From contig JAAVVG010000007.1 of NCBI GenBank assembly GCA_012976225.1, positions 186,001 through 250,000 of the forward strand: DNA of 64,000 bases. Direction: 5' to 3'. The notes below the pieces were generated by a model. That model was given only the letters and a program-made list of their open reading frames with translations. It was not told the DNA's origin and made no database searches. This document shows, piece after piece, positions 10,821-22,811 of this stretch. Source of the stretch: Golubevia sp. BC0850. Taxonomy: Eukaryota > Basidiomycota > Exobasidiomycetes > Golubeviales > Golubeviaceae. The translations under genes and the position numbers were made by a program. The number at the start of each line of letters is the position of its first letter. Position 1 is the first letter of the stretch.

Positions 10821-13309
10821 ATGATTGATCTAATTCGTGAGTTAATAGATTCTTATCTGTTGGATAACCCCTCGATCTCACGATAGCCCGTCCTTGAAAG
10901 AGAAGAGGAAGCAATCGCTCCTTGACCTCATCTCGTCGAGTCAAGCCTGACCACCTCTCCCTCCTTCTTCTCTCTTCTTTCTCAGAGCTTCAAACTGAAA
11001 AGGGAGGAGATCCAGAAGTAGTCCGAGCATCTCAGAAGAAACGTTTCGCATCAGAAACGTTGGTAGATGAAGTTTTAGCTCTCTACAAAGAATGGACTCA
11101 ACTAGAATTCAAATTGAATGGACTTTCTAAAGATATGAGATTAGCCACAAAGGCCATCGGAGAGAAAATGAAGAAGAAGGAAAATGCAGATCAAGAGAAA
11201 GCTCAAAAGGCTGAATTGGATAAACAGTTCGCTGAACTCAAACCTAAAGTTGGTGAAGCTGAACTTGAAATGAAGAAGAAAGCTGGTATGATTGGGAACA
11301 TTGTTGGCGAGAAAGTTCCTATCAGTGATAATGAGGTCAGTTGTTGAGTAAAGCATTGAAAAATTGAGGTCAGAGGAAAAGGTAGGGGATGGAACGGGTC
11401 GAACTAGAGAAGCGAAAGATAGCATGAAGGTAGAGGTAGAGCGAACAAGGCAGCTCCTCTTGGCTTTGAGGTTCTACCTCATCTTCTATTGAATCTTCCA
11501 AATGGGGGTTTGAAAACTTAATTCCGATTGCGTTCGAACTTTCGTGGCCTGGCTTGACTTCTTTAGGGCTCAACTCTGGAACCTCTCTCCCTGCTCCCTC
11601 CTTTTTGATCTTTCTTTGGCCCCCACCCCTTCGATATTATTGTTTTTTCTCCATTCTAGGACAACAACGTCGTAACCAGAACATGGCATCCAGATGGACC
11701 GGACGCTCAAGTAGTCAAGAAGACGTGAGTAACTATCCCTTGTTCAAAATCTCTTTCTCTTCAAGCTTTCCATGCCACCCTTTCATCTCCCCACTCATTC
11801 CCTCCTTTCACCTATTACTTCCTCTTCCCTTCTTTTGCTTCTACTCCCCTCCTCTCTCTCCCCCCCCCTCTCTCTTCTCTGCCACACTTTCTTCTCTCCC
11901 ACAGCGACATCATCTCCCACCACGAAGTCATGCATCGTCTAGAAACCTTTGATCCAGAACGCGGTTCCAAAATTGCAGGTCATCGAGGATTCTTCCTAAC
12001 AGGTGATGGAGTCGATCTAAACCAAGCTCTAATCAATTATGGACTTGACTTTTTGAGAAAAAGAGATTTCAAAAAGATGATGACTCCCTTTTTCATGAAG
12101 AAAGAACAGATGAGCAAGACTGCTCAATTGGATCAGTTCGATGAGGAGTTGTATAAGGTCAGTTTTTGAGATCGAAGAAGTGGTAGGAAGGAGTCTTTGA
12201 TGACGTTTTTCGATTCTCGAAGGTGAAGAGGAAAAATCGTGAGGTTACTAACGCAGTCTCATCCTCGATCTCTCTTTCTTTCGATTCGATGTTCTCTTTT
12301 CTTCTTCCCTCTCTTTTTATTCCCTAGGTCTCAGGAGGTGATTCAGATGAAGACAAATATTTAATCGCCACTTCTGAACAACCGATTTCAGCCTATCATT
12401 CAGATGAATGGTTTGATAAACCTTCAGAACAATTACCGATCAAATATGCTGGATATTCAACATGTTTCAGAAAGGAAGCTGGTGCTCATGGAAAGGATAC
12501 TTGGGGAATCTTCAGAGTTCATCAGTTTGAGAAGATTGAACAGGTAAGTTCTCCCTTCCTCCGACAAAACAACTCGAAGAAGAACTCTCTCTCATTTCGT
12601 TCAAGTTCTTTCTTTGCGCTGATCTTTGTTGATCTCTCATTTCAACTTTTCTCGAAACCAGTTCTGCATCACAGATCCATCTTCTTCTTGGGAAATGTTA
12701 GATCAGATGTTATTGAACTCTCAAGATTTCTATGAAACTTTAGGTTTACCTTATAGAGTTGTTGCTATTGTTTCTGGAGCTTTGAATAATGCTGCTGCTA
12801 TGAAATATGATTTGGAAGCTTGGTTCCCTTATCAAGGAGAATATAAGGAGTTGGTCAGTTGTTCTAACTGTACTGATTATCGTGAGTAAAAAGAGAGACT
12901 GTTAAAGAAAGGAAACTCGAGCTTTCAGATCTTCCCTCTCTTACCCCGTTTTTGTTCCTTTCAGAATCTCGTCGACTAGAAGTTCGTTGTGGAACAAAAA
13001 AGCCTGGAGACACTAAGAAACATTATGTTCATATGTTGAAGTGAGTTAATCTCTCTCTTCCTTTTTTGATCATCTCCCTCTCTTCCGGATTTATTCTAAC
13101 TCGAAACCATTTTGTTCAATTCTCCCTTCCTCAGTGGAACTCTATGTGCTACGGAACGTGCTTTATGTTGCGTTGTCGAAAACTGGCAAACTCCAGAAGG
13201 TCTAAACATTCCTCCAGTTCTTCAACCTTACATGCAAGGTAGAACTTTCTTACCTTTCACTAGGGAATTACCAAAGGATTCTACTACTAACAAGGCCAAG
13301 AGGCAATAG
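10821..13309 (+). CDS. SES1: Seryl-tRNA synthetase, cytosolic
   Basis: Eight exons (10821-10836, 10986-11335, 11660-11724, 11905-12157, 12328-12543, 12662-12881, 12965-13040, 13135-13309) join in frame to 456 residues. Exon 1 encodes only MIDLI plus one base; the join to [10 protein letters not shown] restores the conserved SerRS start. The N-terminal arm is a long antiparallel coiled coil (about residues 30-105), which binds the tRNA extra arm. Class II motifs follow: motif 2 near [23 protein letters not shown], abbreviated here as FRKEAG...GIFRVHQF, and motif 3 near [31 protein letters not shown] and the C-terminal basic tail (NKAKRQ) fit the eukaryotic cytosolic enzyme. It charges tRNA-Ser (and tRNA-Sec) with serine. 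Confidence 0.95.
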
Positions 13310-13782
13310 AGCATCTCAGAGTTTGGAGGTGATAGATTTGGAGGCAGAAACTGGGGGGCGTGGAAAGAGGGAAGTCGAGGGAATGGAAAAGAAATGAGTT
13401 GATGAACTCTTCTAAAAAAGAATCGAAATAGATTCCCTGCACTCAACTTATTTTACTGTGGCTCAATTCTCATGAAATGTTTCTTTGTCAAACGAAAAAA
13501 ATCGAGTGCGGGTTACGTTCGAGTTCTATCCGTTCCTCATTATGCTCATCGCTTCGATCCTCAGACAAGATAGCAGCCGACTTTGAGAAACAATTGTTTT
13601 GATCAATTAAAGCGGTTAATTCGGGACTTATGGAAATGGTGGTGACAGGAAATCTCATGAAAGGAGCCTGGAGAGTGGAACAAGAGGTTTTAGGGAGAAG
13701 GCTGGGGGGCGGAACTTGAAAGAGAAAACAATAAAAAAGGGGTTAGTCTTGATTCCAGAAGGGTATCTGGTATAGAAGAGTC
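13310..13782. other. Convergent intergenic region
   Basis: About 470 bases between the stops of SerRS (+) and the RhoGEF (-). It presumably holds both 3' UTRs. Nothing else was recognised. Confidence 0.5.
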
Positions 13783-16700
13783 TCAATCATCTTCGTTTGC
13801 TGCATGAGCTTCAGGAGAAAGGAAAGTCGAGATCGAAGTAGTCTTTTCGTAACCTGCTTTGGGAGCGAAGGGGGAGTCGGATTCCAGAAAAGTGATCTTG
13901 AGAACAGAAAAGGTGTCTGAGTTGTGTTCGTCCTCCTTGAAAGCCATAGAAGATGATTCAGTACTGGTTTGAGAGACGTAACGAAGATCTGAAGGCTTGA
14001 AATTGAAGATTGGAATCCCGTTTGTAGAATCTCTGACCTCCACGAAAGAGCTGTGGAAACCAAAGACATAAGGGGCTTGAAAGGCAACTGGAAAGGTGAA
14101 CCAAAAATCAGCAAGCGAATCGAAGTTGAAAAGATGTGACAAGTACAAAAAGAACTCACCAGATTGGACCTCGCCGCTCCACTCGATTACACATTTCGAC
14201 AATATAGGCTGCCCGTCCAAGCTCACTAGAGTGTGGGAAATGATTGAAGTCAGTATCAGGAGGTCAGCTTTCTCGCCTTTTTCACATCACTCACTGTAGA
14301 AAGCAAAGTCTCGGTAACAGAGCAAGAGCTCCTCAGCTGAGCTCTGAAAGATTCCTAAAGGTTGAGATCCCTGAAGTCTCTTCAGAAGATCGAGAAGTCT
14401 AGGATGATTTCCGGAATAGTGTGAGATGCCTGGATAAGCACTTGTTCTGAAAGTGTCTAGATCCATGATCTCGAATCCGTCAGCTGTGGCGATGAAAAGC
14501 TGAGCTCCGAGAAATTGGACTCCATAGAAGGCTTTCTCGATAAAGATAGTCTGAAATCAGAGATCGAAATAGAGTGAACAGGAGAACAAGAGAGTTAGCA
14601 ACACATCGACCGCCAGAAGCGGGATCGGATTTGGGGATTGAGTACAAATCACTTACTTACCTGACAGACTCTAAAGTTCTGCGAGAAGGTGCACTCTTCT
14701 TTCTCCTTTCCAAAAGTACGAATTCGACCAAGCATGGAGTTTCTCTGAGGACCTTTACCACGAGAAGCAGAATCTTGTCTGACTGGTTCCAAGATTCTGA
14801 AATTGAAGTAGTCCGATTTATGAGCCAAGTAAACCAGGAGAGTTCGACCTTCGAAGGATCCAACGCTGAAGAAGAGAGCTCTCTCTTGATTGAGAGTCTG
14901 TGGGGTTGGCTTCGGATGAAATCCACTCGATGAGGATGGGACGAGAGATTCCAAAGAGTAAGAGGTCAAAGTCTTGTCTGCCAGAACGAGGAAGAGCCCA
15001 ATCGATTCCAGTACGGCAGCTTGAGAGACCGATTTGAGATCCAGCACCTTCCTCAAAGATTCAGGTTGACTTGGCGACCCGACCCAGACTCCTTCTGAGC
15101 AGCCGATGGCGACGTGCTTTCTTCCATCTAGAGTAGTGAAAGGGACCACGGCGGTGATCTTACTTGGAAAGACAGAGGAAGAGATCTCTCGAGACTTGCT
15201 GGAACTTGAGACTGTAGTGACGTTGGAACGGAGAATTTGATTCTCGTAGATGTGTCTCGCCTCTTCGACTGTAGATCGGATCCCCTTAATTCCCATTGCT
15301 TCGTCCAGACTGGCCTTCCAGTCCACCCTGCCTTTTTTGAAGAGCGGTTGTAGAAGGAGAGGTCCAACCTTGCGTCCGACGTGTTTGACTGAGAAGAGCC
15401 AGAGATCTTTGTTCGGTTTCTTCTTGATTTGAAGAGCGTAGGAGTTGAATCCGAGGACATGACTGGCGATGAGTTTGGAGACAGTTTCTGCCTTAGATCT
15501 CTCGTCGATCGTTTCGTCCAATTTTGCTCTCCACTCCTCTCTCGCCTCCTCGGAGAGTGAGTAAAAGGTGAGAGGTTTCGTCTTACGTGAGACGTGTTGG
15601 ATAGTGAAGGGCCAAAGTTCCTTTCCGGATTCTTGAACTGGAGGGTCGTCGAAGCCCCTGGATTCCAACAGTTCGATAGGGATGGGGTTTCCGACGAAGG
15701 TGAAGTTGGGAGCTGGAAAGACACTTTGTCTAGAAGTTTCGCTTTCAGCTCCTTCCCTTCTTCTTGACCTGACCAAGACGAGGTAGTTGTCTAGGAGAAT
15801 AGCTTTGAGACTTGCGAGCTCAAAGGAAGTGAGGTCTTTTTTCCCGAGTACTTTTGCATCGTGAACTAGCTTTCTTGAGGGTTGAAGAAGATCCAAATCA
15901 TGAGAAACGGTGTCACTCTTCCTGGCCACTCCTTGGGCCAAGTCCAAGATGTTGACTCTTCTCTCACTGTCGATTAGCCCCTTCTGACCTGCATTGAGTT
16001 GTGAGTCGATGAGCTCGGTCGCTTGAGTTAGAAGGTCTCTATCTTCGTTTGGGTTCTCCGTATACTTCAGAATAGTCTCGAAGTGAAGATGGTATCTCTG
16101 TAACCGAGTCGTAGGTCTGAGAAGGAAGCTTGCCAGCTCGTGCTTGTGGGCCGAAGGATGTTTACGGCATGCCTCGATGAATTCCTTGAAAGCTGGATTG
16201 AGATGAACTTCTTCCTCTACTCTTCTCTTGGCGAAGGGGAAGTTGACGATGTTCGATTGATAGGCTTCACCCCATCCACGAGCGGCTTCTAGGAAGAGGT
16301 CACCTATCGATTGAACGATAGGGTGCTGCTCTTCCCGTCTTAGACGAAGTCTCTCCACTAGACGTCTGATGTGAACAGCGAGAGCTTTGTGGTGTGGGAA
16401 AACATCTACTAAGAAAGCTTCTCTAGCTGGTCCTTCGGGAATTGGCCTGTGATGAAGAATGAGAGAGAAGCGAGAGTCCGCATCTAGTCCGAGCCTTCTT
16501 TCGAGAATCTCGAGGACTCACGAAGACTCATCCTCCAATCCCCTCACGAACAGCTCCTCCAACAGATCAATATCAGCCAAGAATTCGCTCTCCTTTTGAA
16601 TGGTCTCTTGGATAGAGTTCTGTCTATTGACCTCCTTTGCTGTCAACGATTCAAGCAGTTCTCTCGAAACTGTCTCGGCCCAAGCTTTGGCATTGACTCT

Positions 16701-17439
16701 CCCTTCTGTTCTATCAACCATTATGATGGGAGCAGAGACGGACCTGAGAACTTCGGGAGTAGTAGGTGGAGAGTGCATGCCATCTTCGGTTGCGTCTTGA
16801 GACCTATCCTCTCTTTCGTAGCAGCTGTTCTCTCTGAGGTCGATAGGAGTAGATGGAGGAACGAAAGGAGAAGGCAATGGAAACCTTTGAGAGTTGAAAC
16901 GAGAGCTGGGAGGTTTAGAGTGATCCTGCGAGTGGCCTTGCCGATGAGCGTGTTTGACGCTTAGAGAGACTGGCAGGGATGGCGAAAGAAGGAGGGGAGG
17001 TCTCCCATCCCTGGGTGGTGAGATCCTAGATTGAGTCTCTGGCGAAGATGAATTAGAGTCTGTGTGCTCAGTGTAGTGACGAGTAAGCCATGGCTGTAGG
17101 TAGGAACGTGGCAGATGGGAAGAATGGAAGCGCATGAAAGTCAGCTCTGCTTCTCAGTTCTCGGTGGTCGGGCTTGTAAGCATTTCTCGCTTTCCACGAT
17201 TTGACTATACAATAGATTCTGTATTGAACTCAGCAGTTAGCCTAGGTTTGACAATGGAGTTCTGAGATCTTACTCTCTTGACTCACATGACTGGGAGCGT
17301 CTGAGCTGGAGGAGACTGCATCTGGAGACAGCACCTCTGACTGAGACTCCTGATTGAAACCCTCGAAAAGAGACCTGTATCCAGTCGTTTTGTGACGTCC
17401 CAAGTTCGAGTGGGCAGTCTGAGGTCTGGAGAGAGACAT
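13783..17439 (-). CDS. ROM2: Rom2-type Rho guanine nucleotide exchange factor (DH-PH-CNH)
   Basis: Six exons (17439-17287, 17093-16522, 16446-14661, 14550-14295, 14225-14160, 14087-13783) give 1045 residues. A disordered Ser/Pro-rich N-terminus (about 1-180) precedes the DH domain, which starts near RQNSIQETIQKESEFLADIDLL and includes LASFLLRPTTRLQRYHL, the conserved DH helix. A PH region follows (KAILLDNYLVLVR). The CNH (citron) domain fills the C-terminal third (GCSEGVWVG, CYRDFAFYMSLDG, APYVFGFHSSFVEVR). Such proteins activate Rho1 in cell-wall integrity signalling at the plasma membrane. The PH region carries an apparent internal repeat (see findings). The start at 17439 is the first ATG of exon 1, with no upstream extension seen. 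It could be the paralogous role (Rom1/Rgf) rather than Rom2. Confidence 0.85.
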
Positions 17440-18391
17440 GACGCGCAGAAGAAACAGGGAAACCTGGAGCGAAGAATGATTGACAGTGAAGGAGAGAAAG
17501 ATGTGGGCACTTTATTTCAAAGGCTGTGAAGAAGAAGATGCCAGTGCAAAGGAAGAGAGGGACGAGGATCGTTTGACTGCAAGTCGAATCTGCATTGGTG
17601 GGCTACTGGGCTCAGAAGATGCTTACTGCTTCGGGACTCACCTTTCGATGCTATCTGCTATCCAATATGATGGATATTTTGTCAAAGTACTTGATAAATG
17701 GATGAGATTCCTTCCTCTAACACTTTTGTGGGATGAGCTTGAAGAGGGAATGATTGGAGAATGATTGGAGAATTGGGGATTACTAATCAAGCTGATCAGG
17801 GTCCCAACCAGAGGTCGTGAAACGATGAAGAGATTCTCTGAATAAAAGAAACGACTTGAGAGGGAAGAAAAAGAAATATCGAAAGGGAAAGTAAGATTTT
17901 ATTGAACGGAACTCGTTGGCGGAGTCCAGATCTCGCAGTTCTACGCAAACTTCGACCCATTCAGTGAAGTCCCTCACCACCTACTGAAGCGAAGATGCAG
18001 ACAACCTTTCCTTTCTTTCGATTGAATCTGGATGTTGCTTCAAGCTCGCCTTGAAGAATTGCGAGTGGGGCTTTCTCGACGCTTCTCACCCGTTTAAGCG
18101 CCAGAAGAAGCACACGCACACCAAAAGCGAACCAAAGAATAGAAAAGGAAGAGAAAACAACGTATCTTACACCATGCTAGGTTGATCTTTTATCGAGAAC
18201 ATGAGGAGGTATTCAAAATAAGAGCAGTAGGAAGAAGAAGCGAGAGGTTCAAGAAGGGATTTTACACATCACAGATTGTGGTAGAGATCATGAAGTGATT
18301 GTTTTGTTGGGAAGAAGAAGCGCTTCCGAGAGTGAACAGTTGAAAGATTGGATAGCTCTTGAGATTGAGGTCAAGAAAGTTCTGGATCAAC
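17440..18391. other. Intergenic region between RhoGEF and GIS2
   Basis: About 950 bases upstream of the RhoGEF start and downstream of the GIS2 stop. Open frames on both strands are short and lack splice partners. It probably holds the RhoGEF promoter and the GIS2 3' UTR. Confidence 0.5.
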
Positions 18392-20229
18392 TTATTGGTT
18401 GGCTTGAGGGCAGGCAGCTGACAAGTGGTCGTTACCTCCACAGGTCTTTTGCATGAGAGGAAGCGGAGAGGGAAAAGGGAATCAGTCTTTTGATTTAAGG
18501 AAAATGGTTGAAGAGCGATGGAAATGTCTTGGAAGAATACTCACGTAACAAGCACGTTGAGATGGCTGTCCACATTCTCTTGAGATGTGTCCGCTATTGT
18601 TCGAGTTTATGAGAAGAACGTCTGTGATCAGAATACAGGCTTCGGGGACAGGTAGAAAGAGAGGGTGAATCAAAGAACTCACGTTTCTCCACAATTGTAA
18701 CACTTTTGTCCAGCACCTGGAGCACCTCCACCAGAAGTACAATCTCTAGAAAGATGTCCTACACCTCCACAGGTCTGTAAAGAAATGGAACATGAAGGAA
18801 AGAAAGAAAGAAAGCGAGGTCAGTAAATCATCTTTCCACTTTCCTCTCGCCTCATTTCACTCACGTAACAACTCTTTGGAGCACCATATCCAGCTCCTCC
18901 ACCATATCCACCTTGTCCACCGCCTTGAGTAGGACAAGCTCTAGCAATGTGACCAGGTTGACCACAAGTGTAACAAGCAGCTCCTCCTCCACCGGCTCCG
19001 TATCCTCCTCCGTATCCACCAGCTTAAGAAAGGGAGAGAGATGCAGGAGAGTAAGAGACGAAGACAATCTAGAAAATTGATTACTTTAACTCACCTCCTC
19101 CAGCGTTGGAAGGGCAATCCCTAGAAATGTGTCCTTCTTGAGAGCATCTGTAACAAGTCTTTGGAGCTTGAGGTTGGGTACACGCGGAGGAGACGTGACC
19201 TGGTTGGTTACAGTCTGAGAAGAGATGGGAGGATGGAAGGGAGGGAGAAGTGGAAAGAGGGTCAAATGGGTGGGAGAGAGTGAAAGGGCAGCTGGGCAGT
19301 GGGGAGGAAAGATAATCGGATCACTTACTGTAACAAGTTGGAGTTCCGGCTTGAGGGCAAACGGAAGCTTGGTGACCTTCTGTAGAATGGAAAGATCATG
19401 CGAGTTGATTGGGAAATGTGTGTAGGTAGAAAATGCAGAGAAGTCAGATCCAGAAGAGTTCCCCATTGGAGAGGATTTCAGACGAGGTTTAAAGAAGAGA
19501 GATTGATTGTTCGAATTGCAAGTTTAAAAGAAGAAGGAAATAAGACATGACGCCTCTCTCTCTCTCTCTTCCCAACAAACGCCGAGGAATGCTAGGGAGG
19601 GGATTGGAATGGTGGAAAGGAAGGAAGGAAGTCGGCTCTCGCCGAAGCGGGAGGAAGATGGAAGGGTATCTAACGCCTTTCTTTGTGTCTCTTTCGAGAG
19701 CTCTCATCTCTTGAAAACCCCTGCCCACCATTTCCTCGATGATGAGCCGCCTAGTATTGTTGAGTTCGTGGATAGATCAGAGGATGGATAGAGATGATTT
19801 GGTCGCTTCGAGAAGTGTTCGCATAGACCTGACAGCCAAGCTACTTCTTTCGGAACCCAGTCTCATCTTGTCTCCTCCGACCACATCACCCACTTCAAAT
19901 GAACTCGTCTTCATCAACCCTAGAGTGATGGCTACCGCAGGTATCATCCTCATCTTCGACCCTCCTAGCCTTCATTTCAAACCCAGCACCACGTCATCAA
20001 CCACTACACCTCATCTGGTTCGAGCGCTCCTCTGCGTTTCATTTCCAATTCTTCTAAGGATCCATCAAGAGAATTGAGATACTAACGGCCACCACAGCTG
20101 GGAAGAAGAAGAAGAAGGTGGAGGGTCAGTTTAGGTTGGATGCGAAGAAACTTTCGGTGTCGTGCGACAGTGGAAGGATATGCAAAGTTGGAATGAAACT
20201 CACTTGTAACATCCACGAGCGTAAGACAT
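18392..20229 (-). CDS. GIS2: Gis2/CNBP-type protein with seven CCHC zinc knuckles
   Basis: Eight exons (20229-20204, 20097-20087, 19379-19329, 19214-19095, 19022-18865, 18774-18683, 18593-18545, 18445-18392) give 186 residues. All seven knuckles follow C-x2-C-x4-H-x4-C, starting CYNC, CYNC, CYRC, CYTC, CYTC, CYNC and CYTC. A Gly/Tyr-rich linker separates knuckles 3, 4 and 5. Exon 2 is only 11 bases but is needed for the second cysteine and GG of knuckle 1; without it the first exon cannot join in frame. Family members bind single-stranded G-rich nucleic acid and mRNA, associate with polysomes and affect translation (Gis2, Byr3, CNBP). Intron 2 is unusually long (707 bases). The final knuckle has Asp before His (GGNDH) instead of the usual Gly. 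Confidence 0.92.
20087..20097 (-). other. GIS2: 11-base microexon of GIS2
   Basis: Flanked by ...cccag upstream and gttagt downstream on the coding strand. It adds the bases that turn the exon 1 remainder into N-C-G-G and completes CYNCGGQGHQASVC. Frame and zinc ligands both depend on it. Confidence 0.85.
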
Positions 20230-20444
20230 CTTGTGTTTTGGAGTTTTGAAGGGGATGGAAGGGGGAAGTAGAAGTTGGTGGAAAGGATGATTGGAGGGAA
20301 GAGAAGTTTGAAGAGTGCGACTTTTCAGAAACAATGCGACTTTTGATCGCTGAAATTTCAGCGTTTCGCGTCAACTTTCGCGGTTCAATTGCTCTTCTTG
20401 CCCAATCACAACATCGATAATCGACAACACCACAGACTTTCTCA
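20230..20444. promoter_or_regulatory. Divergent promoter of GIS2 and NDUFA12
   Basis: 215 bases separate the two ATGs, so they share a bidirectional promoter. No specific motif is assigned. Confidence 0.45.
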
Positions 20445-21685
20445 ATGTCTCTTCCACGAACGATCAAGAACATCAGAGCTTCAGGATTCAAGAAATTTTG
20501 GAGGGATTTGAATTATATCGGTGATGCCAAAGCCGGAACTCTGGTTGGAATCGATAAGAATGGTAACAAATTCTATGAGAACTTGGAGGAACAACCTGGT
20601 AAGTAGAGTCTCATTCTTTCCAACTCTCTTCCACCAAATAGTGTCATTGAACTTACGTCAGATTCTTCGACCCCTTTCCCCTCTTCAATCGTCGACTGAC
20701 AGGACGTCACAGATGGGTAGACTATGCTCAACATGATTTTAATGCTTCACAAGTAGAACCAGTATGGCATTCTTGGTTACATCATATCAGACAGGACGTT
20801 CCTGATAAGGATCCTGTAGTGTTGGCTAGTCATCAGACTTGGGAGGCCGTGAGTATACTCAAGGACGTCACACGCAGGGGAGGAGGGAGGAACACCAGAG
20901 CATGAGGAAGCCGCTTCATGTGGCTGCAGACTCTTGTCCGAATAACGTGTGTGGCTAGAATGAAAGCAGAGGTCTGTTGAGTGATGCAGGTTCGGAGGTG
21001 ATGGCGGGTCAGCTTGGGAGAGAGGAGGGGTCTCAGTCCTTTGCTGTGAGGCTGTCTGCTCCATTTACTGCTTTGGGACACAGGAAGTATCTCTATCAAA
21101 AGCAGATCCAGTAAAAGTATCTTCTTAGCTTCCATCTGCATGCGCCTTATCTGTTAAGGAAGGGCCGGACGATCAAGAGCGGCAGAGAAAGAGTTTCCTC
21201 TCCTCTCTCTTCCTTGTCTCCCTCTCTTCCAAGGAACTTTAGGGCCGGCTTCAACCATCTTTGAAGAGCCTCGAACTTTGGTCTCAAGAACTTCTTTGGG
21301 CTCCCCTTTAAGATCTGAGTGACGGAAACCTACAACATTTCAGTTAAACTTCTCTCCTCTCCCTCTCTGGATTTCAAAATTTCAACCACCAAAGCCTCCA
21401 AAAGAGAACCTAACAGGAACTAGAGGTGGTTTCAGAACTTATGATACTACTAAACCGAAAGTTGTAAGTCTTTTTCTTTTCTCCCTCTTCCCTTAGCCTC
21501 CTCCATGTCGTTTCCTTCCGACCTCTCTCTTTCCCCACTCCTGTTTCTCTCGCAAATTTTATTCTGACAATGACCTCTTTCTTCGGTTATCTTTTTCCCT
21601 CTCAATTATCGAATTCTGCGTCTTTCACTTTTGGTTTGGCAATCAACAGTCAGCTTGGGAACCAAAAGTTGCTGCTCGCTCTTAA
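20445..21685 (+). CDS. NDUFA12: Mitochondrial complex I accessory subunit NDUFA12 (B17.2)
   Basis: Four exons (20445-20598, 20703-20848, 21344-21463, 21650-21685) give about 151 residues, close to the 145 of mammals. Family blocks seen: GTLVGIDKNGNKFYEN, then RHRWVDYAQHDFNASQVEPVWHSWLHH (hallmark R-W-V-x-Y and W-H-x-W-L), and the C-terminal ENLTGTRGGFRTYDTTKPK...AWEPK. The protein sits on the matrix arm of NADH:ubiquinone oxidoreductase. Its presence implies a respiratory chain with complex I. The acceptor of exon 3 is the least certain point: the chosen site keeps the frame but adds a short stretch (LNFSPLPLW) not typical of the family, and an alternative acceptor downstream is possible. Confidence 0.9.
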
Positions 21686-22206
21686 AGGGAAGGGAAGGGA
21701 ATCTTGGAAACAGTCGGGAAACTTCAAGTTGAGGATTAATTTCAAGTAATCGGATGATCATGCATAGGTTTGAGTTGGTGGGGAATCATAGGTCTACTTA
21801 AATCGATGAATGCAACTTCTTGAAAAGACGAAAGTTTCTGATTGGAGAAGGAGCAATCCTCGAGTGTCTGAGACACAAATCTCCGATGAGAAAGATAAAG
21901 ATAAACCCTATATCATTTCCATCTCAAAAGCAAGTCAAAGGAACAACCAGAAATCAATCCCCCTAAACACATCCTTTCTTTCCAACACACCGCCAAACCT
22001 TCTCTCCTTGATTTTCTCCAGTCATTTGACAATTCATTTCATTAGCTTTGAGTTCATAAATCATTTCTCCTTGCAAGGTGATGGTCAACTTCATAGTTGT
22101 TTCGATTTGACGGGAGGGGCTGGAAAGGTTTTAGCAGTGAGACGAGATTTTTCTTTAGTCTTTGAATCTCTCGCTCTTTTCAAAAGGGAAATTTGGATCA
22201 AAAAGC
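21686..22206. other. Convergent intergenic region
   Basis: About 520 bases between the stop of NDUFA12 and the stop of the small secreted protein gene. A plus-strand open frame (21810-22247) overlaps coding sequence and has no family features, so it was not called. Confidence 0.5.
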
Positions 22207-22811
22207 TCACAAAGAAACGTGACTGGTCCAAAGTCCATCTCCAGTAGTCCAAGTCCAACTGGAATTCCAGCTGCCGTTGTCAGAGATTGCTTGGGACGTT
22301 CCTAAGAAGAGAAGGTCGAAAATGGTGCTTAGTCCTTTGTGTCTTTTCTATGAGCTCTAAAGTATCCCCTGGTGGTAAGGAACTCACCTCCTACAGCTGT
22401 TTCAGAATTTCTTGGGCCATTCCAAAAATTTCCACAACTTGCATTCACATTCCCAAAAGGAGGTAAGTTACCAGCAGAGGTTGCACGGTTTGATCCACGA
22501 GAGTCATCTCCGGAAGGTTGGATTTGTTCGGTGTAATTAGCTACCATAGCGGTGATCTGACAGGAAGAAAATGGGCAAAAGAAGGGAAGAGATTTTTTTC
22601 AGTAAAGCATCGCTCGATCAGGGGGTGAAGTCGCCAACTAGCTTTTACTCACGTTTGGTAAACCGTTGTTATAGTTTAAGGGAATGACAGGACATGCATT
22701 GATAGGCACGGCATTACTTGGACCAGTGACTAAGAAAGAAAGTAGAAGAACCAGGGTGATTGGAAGAGCGAAGGAGAGAAGGACGAGGGGTAACTTGATG
22801 AATTTGTGCAT
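22207..22811 (-). CDS. Small secreted or membrane-anchored glycoprotein, unknown function
   Basis: Three exons (22811-22653, 22556-22388, 22301-22207) encode 140 residues. The ATG at 22811 is chosen because it gives a classic signal sequence: a short basic start (MHKFIK) and a long hydrophobic core (about residues 7-28). A longer upstream frame exists (to 22997) but would bury it. The mature part has two early cysteines, several N-glycosylation sequons (NYT, NAS, NGS, NSS) and a Trp/Ser/Thr-rich C-terminus (SWNSSWTWTTGDG). I do not recognise a family. Extracellular or cell-wall location is inferred from the signal sequence. The last intron and stop are supported by frame only. Confidence 0.55.

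Noticed and set aside
20777-21141. Minus-strand frames inside the NDUFA12 intron
   Set aside because: Two overlapping frames of similar length, no splice sites or family motifs; the region is a 495-base intron.
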